64,000 nt of DNA from Bradyrhizobium sp. LLZ17 (GTDB lineage: Bacteria; Pseudomonadota; Alphaproteobacteria; Rhizobiales; Xanthobacteraceae): assembly GCF_041200145.1 (NCBI RefSeq), contig NZ_CP165734.1, positions 3,162,001 through 3,226,000 on the forward strand, read 5' to 3'. A program made the translations under genes and the position numbers. The notes below the pieces were generated by a model, which saw only the letters and a program-made list of their open reading frames with translations, was not told the origin of the DNA and searched no databases. Below, one piece after another: positions 26,535-35,528 of this stretch; positions within the stretch are counted from its first letter, which is position 1; each line of letters opens with the position of its first letter.

Positions 26535-26780
26535 ATGAATATCCTGAAGTCTTTACTGATTGCGGCCCTGGTTTCGGCGCTCGCCGCTCCAACCTTCGCC
26601 CAAAATACGCAGCAAAGGAATACGACGGTCCGATCGCAGGGCTATACGACCAGTTCACGCCCGCCTGTCGCGACTCAGCCCAGCAACAATCCTTTTCAGA
26701 ACCCGATTGGGCAGGGAGTTCCGCCGGCCGCTTCGGCTAATCCAAATCTGAATAGCAATCGAACCAACGTCCCTCGCTAG
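26535..26780 (+). CDS. Small secreted Asn/Pro-rich protein
   Basis: ATG 26535 has GGAGG at good spacing. The 81-aa product has a signal peptide (MNILKSLLIAALVSALAAPT then FAQ). The mature chain is polar and low-complexity (NTQQRNTTVRSQGYTTSSRP, PSNNPFQNPIGQG, NSNRTNVPR). It resembles in style the Gly/Ala/Asn-rich secreted protein encoded at 19329-19919. No domain is recognised. Confidence 0.68.
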   Translation: MNILKSLLIAALVSALAAPTFAQNTQQRNTTVRSQGYTTSSRPPVATQPSNNPFQNPIGQGVPPAASANPNLNSNRTNVPR

Positions 26781-26843
26781 GCTACGGCGCTTGGAAAGGC
26801 GCGGAGCCACGCGCATCCGGGTAGTTTGCAATTTCAAAAGAGC

Positions 26844-27206
26844 TCACTGCCGGTTGACATCCACCTCTAGCGCGGAAGCCCCGGTGACGTGCAGAGACGT
26901 CCCGGCGATCTCGATCTTGAAATAATCCGAACTGCCAGCAGAATCCGCGAAATAGCGGAAAGACGGTCCCTCCACGATGAGACGTCCTGCCTTTGGCGGT
27001 TCGACGATCGAGACCTTATCGATCATAATCGTCGACCAGCGTAGGCCCTGGATGCATTGCTCGCCGGATTTTATCTTGATCGACCAGCGAATGGTATCGG
27101 ACCGCAATCTAAATGGCTGAGGATGCAGGATACAGGTGCCTCCGGCAAGCGCCACAGAACACCCCAAGGCCTGAACCAAAAACGCGGCGATGATTCCTCG
27201 AAGCAT
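26844..27206 (-). CDS. Small secreted protein, CIQGLRWSTM family, copy 2
   Basis: The 120-aa product has a signal peptide (MLRGIIAAFLVQALGCSVAL then AGG). Its mature domain CILHPQPFRLRSDTIRWSIK, QCIQGLRWSTIMIDKVSIVE and GRLIVEGPSFRYFADSAGSS aligns along its length with that of 22177-22593. The two Cys, the WS, QGLRWST and FRYFA blocks are shared. Paralogues on both sides of the secreted-protein region suggest an old local duplication. Function unknown. Confidence 0.75.
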   Translation of the reverse strand: MLRGIIAAFLVQALGCSVALAGGTCILHPQPFRLRSDTIRWSIKIKSGEQCIQGLRWSTIMIDKVSIVEPPKAGRLIVEGPSFRYFADSAGSSDYFKIEIAGTSLHVTGASALEVDVNRQ

Positions 27207-27291
27207 TTCCCCCCCCGGAATGAAATAACGTCAACGAAGATCAGCCCTTTTACGCTGCTGGCAGCTCCAAAGCGAGAGCTGCGGGAACGCC

Positions 27292-30200
27292 CTAAGCATG
27301 TAGGAGGTAGCCATGAGGATCGGTGGGGCCGATATGTGATGTGAACTCGATATGAGGCACCCCTTGCTCCTGGGCATGATCGTAGTTCGCTTCGATATGA
27401 TTTGCGGTCAACGAGGCTTGATCCCGTGCGAGATCGGTCGAGATCAGGAGCTGAACCGGGCCAGCGACGGCAGTCCCGGTGAATACAAAAGCGTCACCAG
27501 CGACTGCAGCGTGAATTGGCGCCGGCGTCGAGGCCTTCGCAAAGGAAAAATTGAATTGATCCACCGGCGGGTCGATAACCAGAGTGCCTCCGTTTCCGTC
27601 GCTCGACAGATTGAACGTCGAATGGGTGTAGTCTCCGACCAGCTTGATCTGCGCCGTATGGTTCTGAGCGTCCGCGACGGTAAGGATTCCGCCCGACGTG
27701 TCGCCGGAATAGGCGACCTTGGTACCCGTCCCGAACGAGATGTCCTTGAGGTCGAGAATGTCCGAACTGGACGGATCACCGTTGCCGGACAGGCCATAAA
27801 TCGCACCCGTAAATTGCGTGGAGTGATCGAGTACCAAGGTCCCCGTCACGGCAGCGAAAGTAACCGAGCCTGAAACAGCGCCCGTCAATTCAAGCGCTGC
27901 GCCAAGCTCGATTTTCGCGACCTGACTCATGTTGTTCAACGCAAGTGTGGTTTTCCCCGAAATATCCAAGACGGTCGAAGGTGTATTGATCACCCCATCG
28001 CCGTTCAGATCCTGCAGGAAGCTAGGTTCTAGCGCCTTCAGAGCACCGTCGCTTCCTGATACGTGAACATAGGACGTCTCATTCCCGTTCTTGTCAGTAT
28101 TCCAGATCGAATATTCATCGGCGCCGACCTTCCACACGACGGTATACCCGGTTGCGGTTTGCTCGGCGCCCAGCGCTGGTGTGGTCACGCGCTGGCTTGC
28201 CAGGACTGGCAAACCTCCATATTTCAGCTCGGGACCCGTCCCCGTACCGTCAAAGAGGTCGAAATTGTCTCCCATCTGAACTAAGCTGGTCTTTCCCTGC
28301 GACTCGATCACAGTGGTCGGGGGCGCAAGAGTCATTTGGGACGCAACCACGCCGATAGAGCCGTCGCCGTTTAAGTCTTGTTGAAACGTCGTCTCTAGCG
28401 ACTCGAGCGCAGTGCTAGTTCCAGATGCGTGAACGTAGGACGTCTCATTGCCGTTGCTGTCGGTCGTCCAAATCGAATAGTCGGTCGACGAGATCTTCCA
28501 GACGACGGTATACCCTGTGGAGGTTTGCTCAGCGCCCAATGCGGGTGTGAAGGTGCGCTGGCTCGCCAAGACTGGTAAGCCACCAAATTTCAGCTGGGGA
28601 CCAACCCCCGTGGTCTTGCTGAAGAGATAGAAATTGTCGTCAACCTGAACCAGGCTGGTAGTTCCCTTGAATTCAAGCACTTTGTTTGGTGCCAGAAGTC
28701 CGATAGTACCGTCTCCGTTTAGATCCTGATGGAGGATCATCTCGCCGGATTCCAGAGAAGTGTTTGTCCCAGCTACATTGCTGAGCAAGTAAGATGCGAA
28801 GTTGCCGTTGGTGTCGGTCTTCCACAGCGTATACATGCCGGTGAAAGTGTTCTTCCAAGCCACCTCATAACCACCGAGGATCGTCTCGGCGCCAATCGCC
28901 GCCCATCCGTTGAACTGGCCAGCCACATAGGCAAGTCCGCCGTATTTCAGCAGAAGGTCAGTGCCGGCAGTTGAAAGATGATAATTACTTCCAACAATCG
29001 TTAGACTCGTTGCTCCGGCCGATTCGATCAGGGTCCCCACGACTGGATCGAAAACAGCCGAAAGATCGCTGGAATTTCCAGCCGCATCCGTTGCGACCGC
29101 CGTGAACGCATGCGTTCCCGCCGCAAGAGATCCGGTCGTGACGCTCCACGCTCCATTGGTCGCCGTCACCGCCGTGCCGAGCAGCGTCGTCCCCTCGTAC
29201 AGCTTAATCGTGCTGCCAGCCTCCGCCGTTCCCGAGACCACCATCTTGTTGGACGCAGCGAGCGTATCCGAGACGAGAACCGGCGCGTTGGGCGCGACCG
29301 TATCAACCGTGACGTTCAAGGCGCCAGACGTCACGCTCACATTGCCGGCTGCGTCCACCGCCTGGCCGGTAAAGGCATGGGCGCCATCGACCAGCGTGCC
29401 GGTCGCAAACGACCAGCTGCCACCGGCATCGACCGTGGCAGTGCCGACCTGGGTCGCTCCATCGAACACCAGGACCTTGCTGCCAGCCTCCGCGGTCCCG
29501 GTCAGCGTCAACGGATTGGCGCTGGTAATGCTATCGCCGAGGATACTGGTATCCGGCGAGAACGTTGCGATTGAGGGTGCATTTGGTGCAGTTGCGTCGA
29601 TGGTGATAGTCAAAGAAGATGAAACGCCACCGACATCGCCGGCGCCGTCTGTCGCGAGGGCCATAAAGGAATGGCTTCCGTCTGTTAGAGCCGACGTCGC
29701 AAAGCTCCAGATGCCGTTACCATCGGCTGTCGCGACCCCGATCTGCGCTGTCTGATCGAATATCTTGATCGTTACTCCGGCCTGGGCCGTTCCGGTCAGG
29801 GTCAGCTGGTTTGCGTTCGTAAGTCCGCCAGCGGCTGACGAGGTCGAGCCTGCGAGAGAAATGGTCGGTGCTGTCAATCCCGCCATGGTCATGGAGGAGC
29901 CGGTGGCGGAGACGAACGCATAGTCGGACGATGACAGCTGTGTCACCCCCGCTATACGGAGATTGTCGGTTCCACCCGCATAGTGAACGGTCCACTCGTC
30001 CCCGACATTTGTCAGATAAGCACCGGAGCCGTAACCCTTCAGTACCAGCTTGTCGTGCTCGGCGGTCACACTCGTGAACACGTGGAAATCGGCAATCGTG
30101 TCGTGACCGCTCCCGACGCCATAGATGAACGTGTCATTGCCCGCACCGCCGAACAGCCAATCGTCGCCACCGGCACCGTTGAGGATGTCATTCCCGCTAG

Positions 30201-32862
30201 AGCCAACCATCCGATTGGCCAGCTCGTTGCCGACGCCGGTAAGCCCTCCCGTCATCAGGGTCAGGTTCTCGACATTGGTAGGCAACGTGTAGGATGACCA
30301 GGCTTGAACACTGTCGATGCCGCCGCCCGGATTCTCGATGATCTTCTGGTTTGGATTGCCGATGACGTAAGTGTCGTCGCCCGTCCACCCCACCAGCGTG
30401 TCATCGGCGTTCACCGCCGTGATCTGGTCGTTCGCGGCCGTGCCGTAGACGATATGGCTGCTGGTCGCGCCGCTGATCCAGGATGTGATGGCGCCCCCGA
30501 CCGGCAAAGTCGATGGCAGCTGGAAGTCGTCGCTGGTAAAGGCCGAAATCGTTGTGTTGCGAAAAACCAGAGTGTCCTGGCTCGTCAGCGCGAGATACAC
30601 GTCGTTTCCGACCTGTGTCATCGCTGCCTTGATGTCGTTAAAGGACGTGAACGCAAAGCCGTTCAGCTGAACGATATCATGTCCCGAGGCTACTCCAGGC
30701 GTGAAGTCGGTGATGATGTCAGAGCCGTCGCCCGAATTGATTACGAATGTGTCGGCACCCCCGCCGCCAGTCAGGATGTCATTGCCAAGTCCGCCGGTGA
30801 TCACGTTGGCAGCGCCATTGCCGATGATCATGTTGGACTCGGAATTGCCGGTACCGTCGATCGTGGCCGAACCGGTCAGCGTCAGGTTCTCGACGTAGTC
30901 GGGGAGCTTGTACGTGACGGAGGAAATGACGGTATCCACCCCACCGCCGTAGCTCTCGACCACCTTGGCGTTTGGATCCGTGACGACGTAAGTATCGTCA
31001 CCAAGCCTGCCGGTCATCGTGTCGGCGCCTCCTGCACCGCCGAGCAGGTCGTTGCCTGACGTTCCGGTCAAGCTATCTGCGCTTTCGGTGCCCGCGATGG
31101 TCGTGGTCGGAGCGCCGCTGGTCAGAAGCGTGTAGTTCGCAAGCGTATACTCCGGCAGCTGATAGGCCTTGATGTAGTCGATGCTCATCTGCGCCGTTGC
31201 GCTGGGATCCGCGTTGCCGGCCCAGCTTCCGCCCACCGCCAGATTGGCGATCATGTACATCGCCGTGTTCATGTCGGATGGGGTCGCAACTTGTCCGACC
31301 TCCACGCCATCGACGAAATAGGTCAACGTGTACGGGGTCCATTCCACGCCGAAAGTGTGATCGCCTGCCGTGAGATTGGCGGTGTTGGCCCAATAGCCCT
31401 GACTTGAAGTGGATGACGATACGAAGCCCCAATGGGACTGGTCAGGCTCCTTGCCCAGCGCCTCGAGCGCATCGAGCTCCGTGCCCAAGCCGTGGGTGTT
31501 GATCGGCAACATCCAGAAGGCAGGCCAGGCGCCCTTAGTGTCGGGCAACGTGGCCTTCATCTCGAAGTAGCCATAGGTCTGAACGAAGCTGTTTTCGGTA
31601 GTAATCACGCCCGATGAGAATTGATGGTTGCCGATATAGGCCGCATCGCTGGATGGAATGGGCGCTGCCGTGATGACAAGATGGCCGTCCTGAATGGAGA
31701 ACGGATTGAGGCCCAGCGGGCTCGACGCCTGGGTCCCAGGCAGGCCAGTAAAGCTCGGGTCGACATAGACCTCCTGCTCGCCGGAAAGTGTGTAACTTCC
31801 TACTCCGCTCCAGGCGTAGTTTGTCTTCCAGGTCAGATGCGGATCCTGGCCGGCGGACAGCGAGTTGAAATCGTCGCCAAAGGTCTGAATCAGACCCGTT
31901 GGCGCTGTGACGATATTGATGTTGGCGGTCGTGAAGTTCTGAACCTGTGTATTTTCGAGCGTTACCTTCTCGCCGTTGCCGAGCGACAGAACCACATCCC
32001 TGCCAACCTGCTGCATGGCGGCCGTGACATCGGCGACCGTCTTGAAGGTCGTGCCATTGATCTGGAGAATGTCCCCGCCAGCGCCGGCTTGAAAATCAGT
32101 GATGACGTCGTTGCCATTCCCGGTCCTAATAACAAAGGTGTCGCTGCCTGCTCCCCCGGTGAGGACGTCATTGCCCTTGCCGCCATCGATCATGTTGTTG
32201 CCGGCGTTGCCAACGATGATGTTGTCGAGATCGTTGCCGGTCGCGGGCGCGTTGTAGCTTGCCCCCAGCGTCAGATTCTCAACATTCGGCGCATTGACGA
32301 GACTGTAGCCGTCGATCATGCCATCGTAGATGGTATCGATGCCCTGACCCGCGAGCTCGACCACCTTCGTTTCGTGATTGTACATGAAGTACAGATCGTC
32401 GCCTGCGCCGCCGGTCAGCGTGACGCCATCCCCCATCGCCTGCAGCGAGTCATTTGTCGGACCGCCCGTGAGCGTCCCCCCGGCGCCGATTGTGGTCCAC
32501 GCCGTATTCGGCGATGCACTGACCGGGAGCGGATTGTCGAGGACGACGTTTGCCGCCGTGAGAGACGAGAGCGCAACATTCTGCAACGTGAGCGTCTCGC
32601 TCGACGAGAGCGTGACGATAACATCCGTGCCGGTCTGCTTTGCAGCGGACATAAAGCTTGCAAACGTTGCAAAACCGTAGTTCTGCACGCGCAACACGTC
32701 CCCACCGGTGCCGCCTTGAAAGTCGCTGATGGTGTCGGAGCCATACCCCTTCGAAACAACGAAGAGGTCGCTGCTGGCGCCGCCGGTTAACAGGTCGTTT
32801 CCAGTACCGCCAAACAAGGTATCGGCGCCGGAAGTTCCATTGACTGTCAAGGCATAGGTCAT
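27292..32862 (-). CDS. Giant RTX-type secreted protein with GH16 glycanase domain
   Basis: The product is 1856 aa from ATG 32862 (ATG 32895 also possible). Order: RTX calcium-binding repeats (GGTGNDLLTGG type) at ~15-45 and ~140-270. A GH16 domain follows at ~325-570 with catalytic ELDALE at 462-467. More RTX blocks lie at ~590-1000, then three Ig-like repeats ending in ITID-type strands, then three Trp-rich repeats of the Synechocystis C-terminal type, each ending in a DLNGDGxIG EF-hand-like loop. A last ~230-residue beta-rich tail closes the chain. There is no Sec signal, as expected for type I secretion. It resembles ExsH-like exopolysaccharide depolymerases, with far more accessory domains. 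No dedicated type I transporter is seen nearby. Confidence 0.9.
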   Translation of the reverse strand: MTYALTVNGTSGADTLFGGTGNDLLTGGASSDLFVVSKGYGSDTISDFQGGTGGDVLRVQNYGFATFASFMSAAKQTGTDVIVTLSSSETLTLQNVALSSLTAANVVLDNPLPVSASPNTAWTTIGAGGTLTGGPTNDSLQAMGDGVTLTGGAGDDLYFMYNHETKVVELAGQGIDTIYDGMIDGYSLVNAPNVENLTLGASYNAPATGNDLDNIIVGNAGNNMIDGGKGNDVLTGGAGSDTFVIRTGNGNDVITDFQAGAGGDILQINGTTFKTVADVTAAMQQVGRDVVLSLGNGEKVTLENTQVQNFTTANINIVTAPTGLIQTFGDDFNSLSAGQDPHLTWKTNYAWSGVGSYTLSGEQEVYVDPSFTGLPGTQASSPLGLNPFSIQDGHLVITAAPIPSSDAAYIGNHQFSSGVITTENSFVQTYGYFEMKATLPDTKGAWPAFWMLPINTHGLGTELDALEALGKEPDQSHWGFVSSSTSSQGYWANTANLTAGDHTFGVEWTPYTLTYFVDGVEVGQVATPSDMNTAMYMIANLAVGGSWAGNADPSATAQMSIDYIKAYQLPEYTLANYTLLTSGAPTTTIAGTESADSLTGTSGNDLLGGAGGADTMTGRLGDDTYVVTDPNAKVVESYGGGVDTVISSVTYKLPDYVENLTLTGSATIDGTGNSESNMIIGNGAANVITGGLGNDILTGGGGADTFVINSGDGSDIITDFTPGVASGHDIVQLNGFAFTSFNDIKAAMTQVGNDVYLALTSQDTLVFRNTTISAFTSDDFQLPSTLPVGGAITSWISGATSSHIVYGTAANDQITAVNADDTLVGWTGDDTYVIGNPNQKIIENPGGGIDSVQAWSSYTLPTNVENLTLMTGGLTGVGNELANRMVGSSGNDILNGAGGDDWLFGGAGNDTFIYGVGSGHDTIADFHVFTSVTAEHDKLVLKGYGSGAYLTNVGDEWTVHYAGGTDNLRIAGVTQLSSSDYAFVSATGSSMTMAGLTAPTISLAGSTSSAAGGLTNANQLTLTGTAQAGVTIKIFDQTAQIGVATADGNGIWSFATSALTDGSHSFMALATDGAGDVGGVSSSLTITIDATAPNAPSIATFSPDTSILGDSITSANPLTLTGTAEAGSKVLVFDGATQVGTATVDAGGSWSFATGTLVDGAHAFTGQAVDAAGNVSVTSGALNVTVDTVAPNAPVLVSDTLAASNKMVVSGTAEAGSTIKLYEGTTLLGTAVTATNGAWSVTTGSLAAGTHAFTAVATDAAGNSSDLSAVFDPVVGTLIESAGATSLTIVGSNYHLSTAGTDLLLKYGGLAYVAGQFNGWAAIGAETILGGYEVAWKNTFTGMYTLWKTDTNGNFASYLLSNVAGTNTSLESGEMILHQDLNGDGTIGLLAPNKVLEFKGTTSLVQVDDNFYLFSKTTGVGPQLKFGGLPVLASQRTFTPALGAEQTSTGYTVVWKISSTDYSIWTTDSNGNETSYVHASGTSTALESLETTFQQDLNGDGSIGVVASQMTLAPPTTVIESQGKTSLVQMGDNFDLFDGTGTGPELKYGGLPVLASQRVTTPALGAEQTATGYTVVWKVGADEYSIWNTDKNGNETSYVHVSGSDGALKALEPSFLQDLNGDGVINTPSTVLDISGKTTLALNNMSQVAKIELGAALELTGAVSGSVTFAAVTGTLVLDHSTQFTGAIYGLSGNGDPSSSDILDLKDISFGTGTKVAYSGDTSGGILTVADAQNHTAQIKLVGDYTHSTFNLSSDGNGGTLVIDPPVDQFNFSFAKASTPAPIHAAVAGDAFVFTGTAVAGPVQLLISTDLARDQASLTANHIEANYDHAQEQGVPHIEFTSHIGPTDPHGYLLHA

Positions 32863-33142
32863 GATGGTCGCGTGCTCTCGTTGCACGACAACCATCGAAG
32901 ACGGGCCTCAACGGTGACTTAGCCGTATGCGGACAATTTGAGATATGAGCCGATTTTGAGCGACTGCTCTAACGAGGTGCTAAAATCTGCCCCTCACGAA
33001 GCATTCATCCTCACGATGACCCGTAGATTTCCGGGGTAGTTGCTTTGCCATGGGACGGTCCGCGGTCCCGCGGTTCGCCCGAGAACATATCGCGGCAACG
33101 ACACAAACCGCTTCGGAAGCGACTTAATATGTCCACCATCAA
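32863..33142. other. Non-coding gap upstream of the RTX gene
   Basis: About 280 bp that contain the RTX gene promoter region. No other gene is seen. Confidence 0.45.
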
Positions 33143-34120
33143 TCAATATGATCGAAATCGCTCCCATTCGAGGGTACTTCTGACAATTGCATCGATGGTA
33201 CCAAAGATTGGAGTCCATCCGAACTCGGACCTCGCGAGGCTTGAATCGGCCACAACAGCAACTGGGTCTCCGGCGCGCCGCCCTGTTTTGCGAATGTCGA
33301 GCTTCGTTCCAGCGATCTGTTCGACCGTCCGCAGCACGTCCATGACTGAATAGCCACGACCATAACCGCAGTTAACCGTGAGATTTGATCCCCCATTGCG
33401 AAGCCGCGCAAGAGCAAGCCGATGAGCAATCGCGAGATCCCTCACGTGGATGAAGTCCCGAATGCAAGTGCCGTCAGGGGTTGCATAGTCGGTGCCGAAC
33501 ACCTCAACGAACTGTCTTTTGCCGAGAGCCGCCTCGCTTGCGACCTTGATCAGGTGACCGGCGCCGCGCGTCGCCTGCCCAATGCCTCTTTGCGGATCGG
33601 CTCCCGCTACGTTGAAGTATCGCAGCACGGCATATTTGAGCGGATGCACCCTGCAAACGTCTTCCAAAATCCACTCCGAGATCAGCTTGGATCGTCCGTA
33701 GGGCGACTGGGGCCGAACTGGATCGCCTTCGCTAACTGGCAACGACCCTTCGGAACCGTAGACCGCTGCGGTCGAGGAAAATATGAAATGCGAAACACTG
33801 CCCGCCACGGCAGCCTCGATCAAACTCCGCGTCTTGCTGGCATTGTTCAGATAGTAGTGAAGCGGATCACTGATCGATTCTGGAACGACGATCGAGCCCG
33901 CAAAGTGGATGATTGCATCGATCTTATGCTCGATTATGAGCCGGGAAACGAGCATCACGTCACCGACATCCCCAACGACCAGCCGGGCCTTTGGAGGTAC
34001 AGCCGCCTTGAAGCCGGTGGAGAGGTCGTCGAGCACGACGACTGCCTCGTTGGCATCAAGCAGGTCCAGTACCGTTTGGCTGCCGATGTAGCCCGCCCCG
34101 CCGGTCACAAGGATTGGCAT
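33143..34120 (-). CDS. galE: UDP-glucose 4-epimerase, copy 1
   Basis: ATG 34120 with a GAGGGGA site gives 325 aa. The protein has VTGGAGYIGSQTVLDL at the N-terminus, SSTAAVYGS with the catalytic Ser region, and SPYGRSKL with Tyr-x3-Lys. VLRYFNVAGADP and GTDYATPDGTCIRDFIHVRD follow. These blocks, notably the last, are diagnostic of GalE (ExoB) enzymes interconverting UDP-glucose and UDP-galactose. It has only moderate similarity to the second GalE at 47205-48188. It is divergent from the following GT2 genes. Confidence 0.92.
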   Translation of the reverse strand: MPILVTGGAGYIGSQTVLDLLDANEAVVVLDDLSTGFKAAVPPKARLVVGDVGDVMLVSRLIIEHKIDAIIHFAGSIVVPESISDPLHYYLNNASKTRSLIEAAVAGSVSHFIFSSTAAVYGSEGSLPVSEGDPVRPQSPYGRSKLISEWILEDVCRVHPLKYAVLRYFNVAGADPQRGIGQATRGAGHLIKVASEAALGKRQFVEVFGTDYATPDGTCIRDFIHVRDLAIAHRLALARLRNGGSNLTVNCGYGRGYSVMDVLRTVEQIAGTKLDIRKTGRRAGDPVAVVADSSLARSEFGWTPIFGTIDAIVRSTLEWERFRSY

Positions 34121-34562
34121 ATGCGTTACTCCCCTCGGCAAGCCTCACTTGAACGATGGAGAGTTTGCGCGACGCGCGTCCTAGCCGACGGATCAAGCGT
34201 CGCCCCAGTTCGAATACGGCGATCAAGCGCAGGCTGCGCCTGACAAGACCGAAGCGCCGTCTTCGAGGCCAACCGCTTCTCAGGCCGCTTACGATCCTCG
34301 TAGCATTTGACCCAGAGCGCTCGCATACCATAGCCCATCAGTTCGATAAATCGGGACTCATCGTCAATCGGTGACCTTATCGAGCCCTAGATGTATTGCA
34401 ACTCAGACGAGGCTTGAATTATCGGGTTCGCATCGCCTAGACTGTCAAGTCAATGGACGGTCCCACTCTTGGGCGTGCGGACTAAGGGAACGTAGGGAGC
34501 AGGAAGTTTGAATCGACCCGACGCCAAACTCTCGCAGGCTTCGCGTTCGACTGATAAGCAAT
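34121..34562. other. Divergent promoter region, no gene
   Basis: About 440 bp separate galE (minus) from the GT2 operon (plus). Short basic frames here look spurious. Confidence 0.45.
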
Positions 34563-35528
34563 ATGACTAGGATCAACTGCGGCGCGGCAGATCTAAAGGA
34601 TGCGGTTGAGCAAGCGCGTTCAGCCGATATTAGCGTCATCGTGGTTACCTACAACCATGAAGCCTTCATTGCGCAAGCAATCGAGAGTGTACTGGCGCAA
34701 TCGACAGATCGCCTTCTCGAGGTGATCATCAGCGAAGATAAGTCCACGGACCGAACGCGCGATATAGTGGAAGACTATGAAAGGCGTGACAAACGCATTC
34801 GCCTAATGCTTTCGGAACGCAATGTTTGTTCAAATGAAGTTGTTGCCAGGGCACTAAGGAGTGCGGCGGGACGTTACGTTTGCATCTTAGACGGTGACGA
34901 TTATTGGTTGACGAACAATAAGCTCGAGCAACAGGCACATTTTCTCGATGCCAACCCAGACTACTCTGCTGTTTTTCACAACGCCCTTATCGAGGATACG
35001 TTTTCTGCTGGACGCCGCTGGACCAGACCTGATTTACCGAAGATGTTTACTTTAAATCAAATCTGGCAGGGCAACCCATTTGCAACCTGTGCAGGCATGC
35101 TTCGCCGCAATTGTCTCGAGGGGTTGGACAGCTGGTACGACGAATTGTTCCCCATCACGGATTGGTCGCTCTACATCCTTTGCGCGGAGCGCGGGCCAAT
35201 TGCTTTCGTAGACGAAGTCGTTGGAGCTTATCGGCACCATCCGAGTGGCGAATTTTCGGCTCTTTCAACCCGTGAAAAAATGGATCGGACCTCAAGCTTC
35301 TATCGGAGAATGGGAAAGACTGGAGGCGCCTCACGACGGGCTTTCGCTAAGGAAGGCTGCTCGCTGTATTTTTTTGAGTGGGCAACGGTTTACGCAGGGA
35401 ACGGACAGCCTCGCTTAGGATGGACTTGCCTTTGGCGAAGTGTGAAAGGAGGCGGTATCGGGCGCTCCGTATCGTGGGTCGACGCGTGCCGGCTCGCCAT
35501 TCGCCTTGCCAAAGGAGGACTACATTAG
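34563..35528 (+). CDS. Glycosyltransferase family 2
   Basis: The 321-aa product has the GT-A motifs of family 2: ISVIVVTYNHEAFIAQAIES, the EDKSTDRTRDIVEDYE nucleotide-binding part, and the metal-binding DGDD in CILDGDDYW. WSLYILCAERGP in the acceptor half is reminiscent of other rhizobial EPS transferases. It probably adds one sugar to a lipid-linked glycan at the inner membrane. It opens an operon continuing with a second GT2, an oxidoreductase and an SDR. The donor sugar cannot be deduced. Confidence 0.88.
   Translation: MTRINCGAADLKDAVEQARSADISVIVVTYNHEAFIAQAIESVLAQSTDRLLEVIISEDKSTDRTRDIVEDYERRDKRIRLMLSERNVCSNEVVARALRSAAGRYVCILDGDDYWLTNNKLEQQAHFLDANPDYSAVFHNALIEDTFSAGRRWTRPDLPKMFTLNQIWQGNPFATCAGMLRRNCLEGLDSWYDELFPITDWSLYILCAERGPIAFVDEVVGAYRHHPSGEFSALSTREKMDRTSSFYRRMGKTGGASRRAFAKEGCSLYFFEWATVYAGNGQPRLGWTCLWRSVKGGGIGRSVSWVDACRLAIRLAKGGLH

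Noticed and set aside
31621..32790. Plus-strand 389-codon frame inside the RTX gene
   Set aside because: It is antisense to highly repetitive, clearly coding RTX sequence, and its protein has no family match. It is a shadow of GC-rich codon structure.
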